Shown here one piece after another: positions 44,917 to 55,177 of a stretch of DNA of 64,000 nt. Origin of the DNA: Mastigias papua (taxonomy: Eukaryota > Cnidaria > Scyphozoa > Rhizostomeae > Mastigiidae). Below the pieces are notes generated by a model that saw only the letters and a list, made by a program, of their open reading frames with translations, did not search any database and was not told where the DNA came from. The stretch is from assembly GCA_964019165.1 (NCBI GenBank), contig OZ025276.1:2231840-2295839 (forward strand), in the 5' to 3' direction. Position 1 is the stretch's first letter; every line of letters begins with the position of its first letter. The translations under genes were made by a program, and so were the position numbers.

Positions 44917-46188
44917 TCATTCTACCACGTCGAGTATAAGGTGTGCAAAACAAGTGCCACATGGTGTCACTGTCTTTTGAGAAGAAATGGGAATCTGATG
45001 GAAAAAGTGAAACTGTCTCCATCTGACATCCATCATTTCTGTCTCTCTCTCATCAATACTGGAGCCTTTGATGAAAACTATGGGAGACTTGGATGTGGCA
45101 AAAACTGGAGTGTCGCTGGTAAACTCAATATCCCTAGCATAGGTGGTTTTAGGCGCAGCGAAATGGATGACGTGGCCTAACAACAATAGCATGTCATTCC
45201 AAGGTAAGATAGCTGGAGTATACCGAAAGTCATTCAAAAAGATAACTTCTTTGTCTTCAACCCCTAGCCACGCATACGAACAAGTCGCAGGTGAAAGGAA
45301 AGTGTTATATATAACTCGTAAGGGGTCAAGAATGAATGTTTTGCCACAGTTCGCTGGACCCGTAATATATATATTATGGCCCTTCCCACGACCCATGGCG
45401 AGTAACGTAATAACAGCATCAGCAAATATGCTTCGCTGAATGCCATTGTTACAGAGAATCTGCTTGGCACACTGCAACCACTCACCTTCACAGACACACG
45501 TATTATCATAGGCCTGTTTGAGGAGATCAGTGCGGGACATTGACCTCCTGTCCAACGTTTGCTGCGCCCTTTCCATTGACCATACAGACTGTATGAGTTC
45601 GTTCACTCTTTTTTCACCTCTATTCAATACAAACTCATACAGCCTGCTGTCACCATTCGTTTTTCTCTTTTTTGCCAGAGCAAGGAGATGTAACTTGGAG
45701 TCAATGCTGTGCGAGACAATGATGTTGGAGACCTCCACGTTACTAAGCCGTTTTTTCTGTGCACCTTTGCCTTTCTTATGTGATGACCGGTTCTGTATTG
45801 CCGAAGACGTCTTAGGGAAAGCACTTGCAGCTGGGTGATTCTCGCTTCTCAGAACCTGGGTATCCTGCTTTGTAACATACTGGTAAGCTGTATGATACCC
45901 AGAGTGACCTGAGAAGTTACCAACAATAGTTCCATGCTCCTGGAGATATTTCTTAACTTTTTTCCATCTCCGAAGCTTGCTCAAAAGAACACACATATGA
46001 AAATGGACACCCGCATCCATATGATGTTCCATGCAACATGCCCATTGAATGATGAGAGCTGTTGTTACAGCTTGGAAAGCAGTTGTTACAAGTTTTGCGA
46101 AGGACTCACGATTGAACCTTTCTGTATCTGCTTGACTATATGTTAGCAGATACACTTTTCTAACTTCATTGTTATTTAATTGAGCCAT
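44917..46188 (-). CDS. Rep-like protein: HUH endonuclease + superfamily 3 helicase, intact
   Basis: A 423-residue protein with the two domains of rolling-circle/rolling-hairpin initiators. Endonuclease: motif I YLLTYS (13-18), HUH motif VHFHM with H62 and H64, and motif III YQYVTK with Y104 and K107 (nicking Tyr and Lys). A basic linker (about 138-148) follows. SF3 helicase: Walker A GPANCGKT (277-284), Walker B VIFLNDF (315-321), sensor region TPVFATSKSP (360-369) and RETEMMDVRW (381-390). ATG 46188 has an A at -3 and G at +4. Proteins of this layout occur in many cnidarian and other invertebrate genomes. Parvovirus NS1 and CRESS-virus Rep share the fold, so the origin may be an endogenised virus-like or a Rep-encoding transposon; no capsid gene is present. 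Uninterrupted although the surroundings are decayed. Confidence 0.92.
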   Translation of the reverse strand: MAQLNNNEVRKVYLLTYSQADTERFNRESFAKLVTTAFQAVTTALIIQWACCMEHHMDAGVHFHMCVLLSKLRRWKKVKKYLQEHGTIVGNFSGHSGYHTAYQYVTKQDTQVLRSENHPAASAFPKTSSAIQNRSSHKKGKGAQKKRLSNVEVSNIIVSHSIDSKLHLLALAKKRKTNGDSRLYEFVLNRGEKRVNELIQSVWSMERAQQTLDRRSMSRTDLLKQAYDNTCVCEGEWLQCAKQILCNNGIQRSIFADAVITLLAMGRGKGHNIYITGPANCGKTFILDPLRVIYNTFLSPATCSYAWLGVEDKEVIFLNDFRYTPAILPWNDMLLLLGHVIHFAAPKTTYARDIEFTSDTPVFATSKSPIVFIKGSSIDERETEMMDVRWRQFHFFHQIPISSQKTVTPCGTCFAHLILDVVE

Positions 46189-46198
46189 TATGATATTA

Positions 46199-46345
46199 CT
46201 ATCTCTGTGATTTTCTTGTCGTTCTCTGTATGCAAGTGCTACTTTTGCTATACGATGAATAATTGGACTATTATGTCTGTGATTTTATTGCCGTTCTCTG
46301 TAGCCAACTGCTATGTTTGGGCCAGGAGGAATAATTTGAATATTC
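46199..46345. repeat. two-copy imperfect tandem repeat, 75-bp period, just upstream of the Rep-like gene
   Basis: TCTGTGATTTT(C/A)TTG(T/C)CGTTCTCTGTA starts at about 46202 and 46277, with GAATAATT(G/T)GA(C/A)TATT closing each unit. Position in the 5' flank of the Rep-like gene suggests promoter or iteron function; divergence of the units indicates age. Confidence 0.8.
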
Positions 46346-46954
46346 CCGCCGTGTGTTTATTGTTTGAAAACGGAAGTTTTCCAAACACTGTAACGGTAAT
46401 GGACATATGCAGTAGATATTGACCATTAACATGGCGCTTTTGCGGTCAAAAAGCTTATCTCTCTCGTAAAAATACAGGTGAAACACTACATGATGAGAAG
46501 CTATTTTCAGATTGTACATACTACCAAATAGCCAAATTACTTGTGTAAAAATGTATAAATGAAAATCTGCATCTAGATAATGATGATGATTATTATTAAC
46601 AGAGGATTGTGTGGTAGCCTCGTTTGCAATTTTGTACACACATATACCACAAGGGCATTACTCACGTATATAGAGAGCTACTTTGCTCCCAAGTTTGTAC
46701 ATATTCTCAGGACATGTTCCACGATGCTTGATCTACCGATAAAAGTGTGTTCCAGCAATAACCCTTTCATCGTATTATCACTTTAGGCAGGTACACTGCC
46801 ACAGAGGCAATCCGATAGACCCCCACGCGGTATGACGTCACAGAGGTGACTTACAACAGTGTTATCATCGCCATCGTATTCAGCACCATCGATTACCCCT
46901 TGACCGACCAATACATTGCAGGTATAACGTGTTTTGAACAAGTCTACCTCCAGA
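46346..46954. other. no recognised feature
   Basis: 5' side of the Rep-like gene as far as the second MITE. No gene or repeat supported. Confidence 0.5.
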
Positions 46955-47231
46955 CAATAGTGGACAAAAGTCCTGGGACACTTTGCACTTATGTACTCTG
47001 CGCTCATCTCTCATCCCCCTCCTCCCCTTAAACACTGTTGGTTTGTGGAAGGAGTATATATGATAGCGGAAAAATTTCACGTGTGCAATAGCGTCAAGTG
47101 TCCCCTCCATCAGCCACCATTGTTCCTGGGGGGAGGGGGTTGCCTATAAGGTGTAAAAGTAAGGAAGTTCAGAGGAATATGGTTTTTTTTACTTTTTCCG
47201 TAAGTGTCCCAAGGACTTTTGTCCACTATTG
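46955..47231. repeat. 277-bp MITE, copy 2 (direct orientation)
   Basis: Same length, orientation and ends as 42201-42477. With copy 1 it brackets the Tc1-like and Rep-like genes. Confidence 0.92.
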
Positions 47232-47330
47232 TGGGTTTCATGACTTGAATGATATTGGTAGTAGTAGCCAGCAGTTACACTTAAGCGTTCTATTAAGCCT
47301 AGAGTTACAAGCCAACCATGTGGCAAGTTA

Positions 47331-48868
47331 ATGCTAGAAAAAAATTTAAAACGCCATTTAACCACTGCACATAGCAATAGTACAATAACATCTATGTGTT
47401 GTTATCTGGAGGCTGGCCTATACATGGTTTGCAAAAATGCAACAGGTGGCATCAGATATCCAGTTCATGTACAAAAAATTATCCATTCTAGTGAAAAACT
47501 TTCCGTTGACTATGGTGATATTTAGTGCCAACTGGAGATTCAGATTGTGGGCAGAGCCAAATTGACAGGTTGAGAATGTAGACACTTGCTTCAGGTAAAC
47601 AATTCTAGTTACCCTTAAAATATTAATTTACTTGACAGTAGAATATCAATGAACTTGGAGAAGATAATGACTTAATAGTGCTAAAAAGTGGAACCATTTC
47701 CAAATGTATTCACTTGACTAGGCTGAATGTACTGGAACGTGCGCCTACTGTTGTGCAATGGTATGAAGAAACTACATTCACATGTCTGTGTATGATTTCA
47801 AGCAAAGTGACATTCCATATGGAAAGTGGGCAACTAGATTGCCAGTGTGGTGAAAACTGCTATTTCTGCATCCATCGGTTGATGGTGTTATGGTTCTTCC
47901 ACCAAACTGATCAGTTGAAGTCATCAATTAAAGAGGTTAATGAGAACATGATGCCAGATCATTTTACATCAGATGGTGATGACAATATTCCCTTGCCTCA
48001 AAAGCCCATGGTATTTGGCGAATTCATATATCCTCCAGAAGACAGTACTGTACTAAGTAGCATGTTTACCCACCTTAAGAATGAAAAGTAAATACCTGTT
48101 TACATTCCACAAGATTTAATATCTATGTCCACTGAGAGTATACCAAATGCCCTTTTGCCCATACAGACTGTGTGTCATGAGTGCAACAGAAAACTGACAG
48201 GTCCATCCTTAGGTTGTACTTAATGGGATCATGCACGGCTACACTACTTCTATTACACTTTGTCCTTCTTGCCAGATGTTACAGGTATCAAGAGTATAGT
48301 GATGGAGTCCACTAGTTTGACAATAAATTCCTTCTCACTCTAAATGTATGTGTTCTTATTCGAGAGAATGCCAAGACATGTGGCTGTAGGAACCATTTAT
48401 GAAATACTGGAGGATTATCTTCATATAAAACTTAAACAACAAACAATTCTAAATGTATATATGCACTGTGAGGTGCTCAGTGCACACAGTTACGATTTCA
48501 GCTGTTTATTATGTGGATTCCACCCCCTGTCCTAACAGCTGATTTAACTAGAAAAGTTGTGTTTAAGTGCCACAACATAAACAATAACGTACAAGATAGT
48601 GATGACGATACAGCTGACTATGTGGACTGTGGCCAGTTATGGGGCAAGGTTGATATCAATATACTTATGATTTACAAGCAGTATACTGTCAAACATCCAT
48701 ATTAAGCCTTCAATTCTTAATTGGTTGCCATATATGGGACAGCTTACAAGGGCCAATAACTTTATGGTTAACAATGAACATAGAGAGATGCATAAGCAAA
48801 GTGTGGTGAGTTTGAGGCTGACTGTAAATAGATGTCTGAAGAAAGGTTGATAGAATTTATGCATAAAG
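47331..48868 (+). pseudogene. SWIM zinc-finger gene relic, middle part
   Basis: The frame 47331-47525 reads YMVCKNATGGIRYPVHVQKI, typical lead-in of a class of invertebrate SWIM proteins. The frame 47678-48091 contains the SWIM finger itself: LDCQCGENCYFCIHRLMVLW, i.e. C-x-C-x6-C-x-H, followed by a polar linker. Then 48450-48600 reads YDFSCLLCGFHPPVLTADLT across two frames, a Cys-pair block of unknown role, and the last frame (SEERLIEFMHK) runs straight into the BEL insertion at 48869. SWIM fingers bind DNA or protein in transposase-associated and nuclear proteins. Several stops and shifts: nonfunctional. Confidence 0.65.
48865..48868. repeat. 4-bp target-site duplication of BEL/Pao, left
   Basis: AAAG before the 5' LTR and again at 55178-55181. 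BEL/Pao integrases make 4-6 bp duplications. Confidence 0.8.
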
Positions 48869-49326
48869 TGTGCTAAATGACAATGGACCCCCACAGAAAA
48901 ATGATATAATCGCTTGTCTAGACATTACATTAGCTTTCTAATATAAACGCTGACACATCGTTGTTCTGGAATGTTCAACCATGATGAATGTTATCAGTTA
49001 CTATGGTGACTGTTACGTAAATTTCAAAACTTTGCTATTGCTTAATTCCTTGTTATAGAAACTTATAAACAGTTTATGCAACTTTGATGATGTAATATTG
49101 CATAAGACTATGATGTAATACTCTATTTTCAGTACTTATTAGCTCTAGAAAATTCCACTAAAGCTTATAAAAGGCAGAGCATTTAGTCAAAACAGCAGTT
49201 GTGAGTTGGAATGTATGGTGTAACTACTTGGATAAAAAGCTGTACACAAGCCTACAAATTGTGATTTATTTAGTGTCACAGGGAATTCTATTCGAGCACA
49301 GGGCATTCTACGCAAAAGTCCCCACA
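48869..49326 (+). repeat. 5' LTR of BEL/Pao
   Basis: 458 bp. Carries a TATAAAAG box at 49166-49173 within CTTATAAAAGGCAGAGC, a good core promoter candidate about 150 bp before its end. Confidence 0.96.
49166..49173 (+). promoter_or_regulatory. TATA box in the BEL 5' LTR
   Basis: TATAAAAG, preserved in the 3' LTR as well (about 55017). Position fits the U3/R boundary. Confidence 0.65.
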
Positions 49327-49332
49327 CTAAAG

Positions 49333-49350
49333 TGGCGACCCTGCCAGGAC
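49333..49350 (+). other. primer-binding site of BEL/Pao
   Basis: TGGCGACCCTGCCAGGAC, six bases after the 5' LTR. It would pair with a tRNA 3' end of GTCCTGGCAGGGTCG plus CCA, which looks like an arginine-type tRNA; the tRNA identity is inferred. Confidence 0.65.
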
Positions 49351-49353
49351 TGA

Positions 49354-50706
49354 ACAAGGAAACACAAGGTTAAAAATATTTTCAACAAATTGGCAGTTCA
49401 GAACAATTTTAAAAGAGAACTATTACTGAAACAAATACTTTTGGAAGAAATCGCAGAGGATTTGCAGTCACAGGACATCAATGAAGTGCAGTTATCACTG
49501 GAAAGAGTCAGTCAAGCAATACAAGAACTAGAGATCGGAAAGGACAAAGCAATGAACAGCCTTATGGAAACGGAAGATCTAAACATCGAAACACTACGGG
49601 AATGGTCTCAACAGCAAAAGAAAGAAATCAATCCATTCAAAGAGATGAGAACACAATTAAAAGAGAGAATAAGCATACTACAGAAAAGGGAAAAGGAACA
49701 CAAGCTTCAGGAAGATCTCAAAAAACAGCAACAGATGATGGAAGAAGCAGCAAGGCTTGCAAAACTGCAACAACAACAACAACAAGAGGCACGCAAAAGG
49801 CAAATGCAAATGGAAGAAGACTGGATGCACAGAAAGCTACAAATGGAGCAAGAAAACGTCAAAGTGCAAAACACGGAACCAGTCCAGAAACAGCCAACAG
49901 TAAAATTGCAGAAATACACGATAACACCATTTCAAGGAGATTTCAAGGATTGGCTTCGCTTCTGGAATCAATTCACAGTAGAAGTAGACGGATCAGGAAT
50001 AGCCGAGATCAGCAAATTTAACTACTTGTTAGAATTGGTGCAAGGAAAGCCTCGTGATGATATCCTCGGATTGCCACACACGCCTGAAGGATACAAAGAA
50101 GCAAAGAAGATTCTGCAGACCAATTATGGAAAAGACATCAAAGTCAGGAAAGCGTTGATTCAAGAACTTGAAGGCCTAGGACGAATAATCAACATCAACC
50201 AAACAAGAGATATTCATGAGTTCTACAACAAACTGGCCAGAATTGTACGAACCTTGGCAACAATGAAGAAACTACAGACAGCACAAAGTCATGTCTACAC
50301 CGTTATGGACAAGCTTGGACCAGTAAAAGAGGCCTTGGTGTCTAAAGATGATGACTGGGAAGAGTGGGATCTGGAGCAGCTCGTTGAGAACCTGAGAAAA
50401 TACGTGGACAGACACCCATTGGCAGTAGAATCCAGTTTGCAAGCAGCCAGAAAGCCATCAGAGTCTAAGAGAGACTTCAAGGAAAGCCACAGGGTGATGT
50501 TGGCCAGTGCATCGCAGAAGAACTTCCGAACTTGCTGTGTTTATTGTGGAAAAAATAACCACCGTAGCAAGGACTGCTTTAAGGTTTTGGATGTGGCGCA
50601 TCGGAAGGAATTGCTGAAATCAAAAAACCTATGCTTCAATTGTACGGGTGCTGGTCACGTGGCACCCAAGTGCAGATCTAGAGGGTGTATTAAATGCGGA
50701 GCATGA
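49354..50706 (+). pseudogene. gag: BEL/Pao Gag-like protein
   Basis: An open frame from about 49354 with no ATG before the conserved region (the nearest candidate is a TTG at 49390). A long glutamine/lysine-rich coiled coil (about 49660-49870) is followed by the BEL-type capsid-like region (FQGDFKDWLRFWNQF, the DUF1759 pattern) and two zinc knuckles: CVYCGKNNHRSKDC and CFNCTGAGHVAPKC, then a third Cys box CIKCGA cut by TGA at 50704. In related proteins that codon is an Arg or Lys before HHTSLC, so a CGA to TGA change is likely. Confidence 0.88.
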
Positions 50707-51275
50707 CATCACACATCGTTGTGTGACAGCAACAGCCCATTTGGTGCAGACAAGGCCAGTGATTCAGCATCTTCCCTTGGTAACGAGAAGGGAAAGAGGG
50801 CGATGGACGAAACAACGACGATTCACACAACCCTGATGGCCAAAGTCAATGGCATAGACGCAAGGATAATGCTGGATACTGGCGCTGGCAGCTCTTACAT
50901 CTGCACAAGTCTGATCCGACAGCTTGGCATACGCCCTTACAAAACTGAAAGAAGAGTGATTGAACAGATGTATGGCACAGTGGTTAAACAGGTGGAGCTG
51001 TATCGAGTTACAGTAGCATCCAATGCCATAGAAGGGTTCACTATGGAATTAAGGTGCATTAACGGAGAAAAGGATGTGTTGACATTCCTGGCGAATCCCA
51101 GCATCAGTGAACTGAAGAAGAAGTACTCGAAACTACGAAGACTGCGATTCAGTGATGAACAAACCACTGACAGCATGCTACCAGTTCATATCATTCTAGG
51201 GGCAGCTGATTACCAGCGTATAAAACAACAGAACCAGCAGTGCTAGGATGGGATGTGGATAAAGACCCAGTGCTG
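50707..51275 (+). pseudogene. BEL/Pao aspartic protease region
   Basis: Same frame as Gag. HHTSLC completes the zinc box, then a linker and the protease active site ARIMLDTGAGSSYI (about 50862) in a domain of the BEL-associated type. The frame ends at TAG 51244; the expected TEPAVLGWD continuation is in another frame, and a second shift precedes EFTMLGWTLSG, so two single-base losses occurred between 51215 and 51280. Confidence 0.85.
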
Positions 51276-53605
51276 AATTTACGATGCTGGGCTGGACACT
51301 CTCTGGTATGGCAACAGAGAAGAACACACAGACAGAAAAAACGTTCTTCGCCAAGTCAAGCAAGGAAGAATTTGAACAAATGTGCTCACTTGAGGTTTTG
51401 GGCCTAAAGGATTCCAGTGCAGAAGAATTTCATAGTGACTTCATGGAAAGGCTGGAACGTCTTCAAGATGGAACATATATGACACGACTCCCATGGAAAC
51501 AGAGCGCAGTATCTCTACCAACAAACAAGGTCTTGGCTTCAGCAAGGCTTGCAAGCACAGTACGAAGACTGCAAAAACTGGAGAAGCTGGAAGAATACGA
51601 TAGGATAATGAAGGAGCAGTTGCACGAAGGAATCATAGAGAAAGTTCCAGATAAACCTACTGGTGAAATTGAGCATTGGATTCCACACCAAGCAGTGATA
51701 AGGGACAACGCTGAATCCACCAAGCTTCGGATTGTATACGATTGTTCAGCAAAAAGCACTTCACAAGATCCTTCATTGAACGACCTGCTGGAAACCGGAC
51801 CTCCTTTACAGCCGTTGATATTTGACATTCTACTGAAGAACAGAATGCACCAGTATTGCATCACAGGAGACATACAGAAGGCCTTCCTTCAGATCAGAAT
51901 CCAACCAGAAGATAGAGATGCATTACGACTATTGTGGTACAGTGATTTGGACAGCAGAAGAATCGAAGAATTCCGTTTTACTCGGGTGATATTTGGGTCT
52001 GCTTCAAGTCCTTACATTTTGGGTGCGACACTGAGCAAGCATCTGGATCTTTACAAAGAAAAGTATCCAAAGACTGTGGAACATTTACAGAAGAATACCT
52101 ATGTTGATGACGTCCAGTGCTCAGCTGACAGCAAGGAAGAGCTGATCAGATTCAAGGAGGAAAGCGAAAAGATTATGGCGGAAGGTGGCTTCACCTTACA
52201 CAAATGGCACAGCAACGCACAGATAGCAGATCATGATGAAAAAATGCGTCGAGAGGTCAATACAGAAGAAACATATGCAAAAACCATTGTTGGAACACAT
52301 GCTGACGAAACGAAGATACTCGGCATACTTTGGAACAAGTTAAACGACAAGATAGAAATCTGTTTCAAACCTTGCATACAAAGCTTGGATGGTGAGATTG
52401 TTACAAAGAGGAAAATGCTGTCAGCAATAAACGGAATTTTCGATCCATTGGGAATTGCAGCACCTGTGATCATTGTCGGGAAGATCATATACAGTGAAGT
52501 CTGCCTACTGAAGGTTTCTTGGGATGAAGAATTACCCAAAGATATCCAGGATCGCTGGAATCAGTGGAAACATGGATTCTCAGATGCTAGTAAATTGGCA
52601 GTTGCTGTAGCTGTATATGTGGTTTCTCACTATGAAAGCATCCAAGCAGAAAGCAGGCTGTTGGTAGCGAAATCAAGAATTGCTTCGAGAGATACATCAA
52701 TCCCACGACTCGAATTAACAGCAGCGCACATGCTCAGCCGACTGATGGGTCACCTGAAGATCACACTGTCTGATTGCACAATAAGCGAATTTCACGGCTG
52801 GGTAGACAGTACAACCGTATTATATTGGCTAGAAGATCAAGGACGATGGACGCAGTATGTGAGAAACAGAACTAAAGCTATACAAGAGAAGGACTTCATT
52901 CAGTGGCACTACGTCCCAACCGATGAAAACCCAGCAGACCTTGGAAGTAGGGGAGTCAGCCCCAAGAAACTTGATCAATTTTGGAAGTAGGGACCTCCTT
53001 GGCTTGCGAACAACGAACAATGGCCCAAGCAGCCTGAAGTACAGGAGACGAGTCAATCACTGAAAGAGAAATTGGTAAGCAAGGAAAAACAGCTGAAGGC
53101 CACAGAACCAGAAGCAAACAGCCTCGAAACATTGCTCCTTAAACACCCTTACAACAAGATGCTTAGACTTACAGCGTATATCATGCGGTTTATAAGAAGA
53201 TGCCAGAGGAATGAGATAGCTAATGACAACTTTATAACAGTAGAAGAAATCGAAACAGCTGAAACAGTTTGGATCAAAAGGGCCCAAGAGCAAATTGAAG
53301 AAACAAAGGATTGTCACCTGACAAAAGACGAATGTGGTGTAATGAGGTATAATGGCCGAATTCCAAGCTATCATCCAATTTGGCTGCCGAGAAATCACAA
53401 GTTAACAGAACTGATTATTGCAGCAAACCACAAAAAGGTGTTACATAACGGCGTAGCAGCTACTATGGCCAGCGTCAGAGACCGATTTTGGGTTCCTAGA
53501 CTGAGAACAGTGGTGAAGAAACTCGTCCGAGAATGTAGCTGGTGCAAAAGATTCTCTGCAAAACCGCTAAATCCCCCAATAAAATCAATGCTACCAGAAT
53601 TCTGA
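51276..53605 (+). pseudogene. pol: BEL/Pao reverse transcriptase, RNase H and integrase zinc finger
   Basis: One frame from about 51276 to 53605 with a single TAG at 52988. RT: LRIVYDCSAKS, ITGDIQKAFLQIRI, TRVIFGSASSPYIL and YVDDVQCSAD (catalytic Asp pair, about 52092). Next the A17/RNase H-like region: GIFDPLGIAAP, SRIASRDTSIPRLEL, HGWVDSTTVLYWL, ENPADLGSRG. After the TAG, the integrase zinc finger: HKKVLHNGVAATMASVRDRF and CSWCKRF. The frame stops at TGA 53603, where a CGA Arg is expected before the integrase core. Confidence 0.92.
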
Positions 53606-54687
53606 GTGGTGATGGATGAGCCATTTGCTGTAACTGGAGTGGATTTCGCAGGACCAATCGAGTACAAGCAGAAAAAGAATACTGTTGGGAAAGCATATGT
53701 GGCACTTTTCACTTGCGCAAGTACCAGGGCAGTGCATCTTAAACTATGCAAAGATATGACAGCAGAGGAATTCAAGATCGCATTTAAAGAGTTCATGGCA
53801 AGACGAGGAACACCAAGGATGATGATCAGTGACAACGCAAAGACATTCATCACAACGAGCAAATGGCTTAAAAAAACTGAAGAGTGATCACACCTTAATG
53901 ACTTATCTGGCAGAAAAACGAACAAGCTGGCGATTCAACATGGCAAGAGCCCCATGGTGGGGAGGATTCTTTGAACGTCTTGTCGGAATAATGAAGAAAA
54001 GCTTAGCGAAAATGATTGGAAAAGGAAGGCTGCATTTCCATGAGCTGGAAGAGGTCCTATTGGATGTGGAACTTGCGATGAACAACCGACCAATCTGCTA
54101 TCAAGGTGAAGAGTTCGATCAACCAGTAATCACACCCAATCTACTCATAAGAGGAGGGCATTCCATCCCCCTGAAGGAAGACTTTGATAATATGGAACCG
54201 CTGGAGAGGTCAACTAAATGATTGATTCATCTACACAAAACCAAAGAGCAATTGCGTAAAAGATGGATGGGGGAGTACATAAAGGCCTTAGAAGAAAGGA
54301 GAAGATACCAAAGCGACAAGAGCCAGGAAATTCCACAAGAGGGATCTGTTGTGCTGCTAAAAGACGACGTGAAGAATAAGGCTCATTGGAAGATCGGGAG
54401 GATTGTGAAGTATATCCAAGGCTCTGACAGTACAGTTCGAGGATTCAAGATATGACTGGGTAACGGTTACATTGTCGAGCGACCACTACAACTCGTCTGC
54501 GATTTAGAAATTAGAAGAGATGCACAGGAGACACCACTGAATCCAGAAGCTCCGATTTTTGTACCTAAGCCATGTCAGAATACCTCAGAAATCAGTCGTC
54601 CTCACAGACAGGCAAAATCAAACGCGAAGAATCAGATCATGGGCGTGGCACTTCAAGAAGAAGATGACGACTTCAGTACAGGCTATT
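53606..54687 (+). pseudogene. BEL/Pao integrase core and C-terminal domain
   Basis: Core: GVDFAGPIEY (Asp), MMISDNAKTF (Asp), then a one-base gain near 53870 changes frame, and PWWGGFFERLVG carries the Glu. Conserved LEEVLLDVELAMNNRPI follows. TGA at 54219 breaks the frame before the C-terminal part (LRKRWMGEYIKALEERRRYQ, EGSVVLLKDD, the DUF5641 pattern), and another TGA at 54453 lies before LGNGYIVERPLQLVCDLE. Both TGA codons sit where Arg is expected. Coding ends at TAA near 54687. Confidence 0.9.
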
Positions 54688-54709
54688 AAAGTAGTAGTCA
54701 CACTTTAAT

Positions 54710-54719
54710 AGGGGGAGTG
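54710..54719 (+). other. polypurine tract of BEL/Pao
   Basis: AGGGGGAGTG directly before the 3' LTR. Confidence 0.7.
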
Positions 54720-55177
54720 TGTGCTAAATGACAATGGACCCCCACAGAAAAATGATATAATCGCTTGTCTAGACATTACATTAGCTTTCTAATATAAACG
54801 CTGACACATCGTTGTTCTGGAATGTTCAACCATGATGAATGTTATCAGTTACTATGGTGACTTTTACGTAAATTTCAAAACTTTGCTATTGCTTAATTCC
54901 TTGTTATAGAAACTTATAAACAGTTTATGCAACTTTGATGATGTAATATTGCATAAGACTATGATGTAATACTCTATTTTCAGTAATTATTAGCTCTAGA
55001 AAATTCCACTAAAGCTTATAAAAGGCAGAGCATTTAGTCAACACAGCAGTTGTGAGTTGGAATGTATGGTGTAACTACTTGGATAAAAAGCTGTACACAA
55101 GCCTACAAATTGTGATTTATTTAGTGTCATAGGGAATTCTATTCGAGCACAGGGCATTCCACGCAAAATTCCCCACA
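54720..55177 (+). repeat. 3' LTR of BEL/Pao
   Basis: 458 bp, six substitutions relative to the 5' LTR, no indel. Confidence 0.96.

Larger units (their letters stand above)
48869..55177 (+). mobile_element. full-length BEL/Pao retrotransposon
   Basis: A 6309-bp element with two 458-bp LTRs (TGTGCTAAATG ... CCCCACA) differing at 6 positions (about 1.3 percent), a 4-bp duplication AAAG, a primer-binding site, a purine tract, and Gag, PR, RT, RNase H, integrase in BEL/Pao order. The coding part has five in-frame stops and about three frameshifts, so it was either copied in trans or decayed quickly at CpG sites. It interrupts the SWIM gene relic; across the empty site that frame rejoins exactly. 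Confidence 0.95.

Noticed and set aside
45143..46146. Plus-strand frames opposite the Rep-like gene
   Set aside because: Antisense shadows; no motif.
44917..46188. Complete endogenous DNA virus
   Set aside because: Only the Rep-like gene is present; no capsid or other viral gene was seen in the flanks.
42201..47231. CRISPR array or LTR pair formed by the two 277-bp direct repeats
   Set aside because: Only two copies, each with its own terminal inverted repeats and no retroelement genes between; eukaryotic context.
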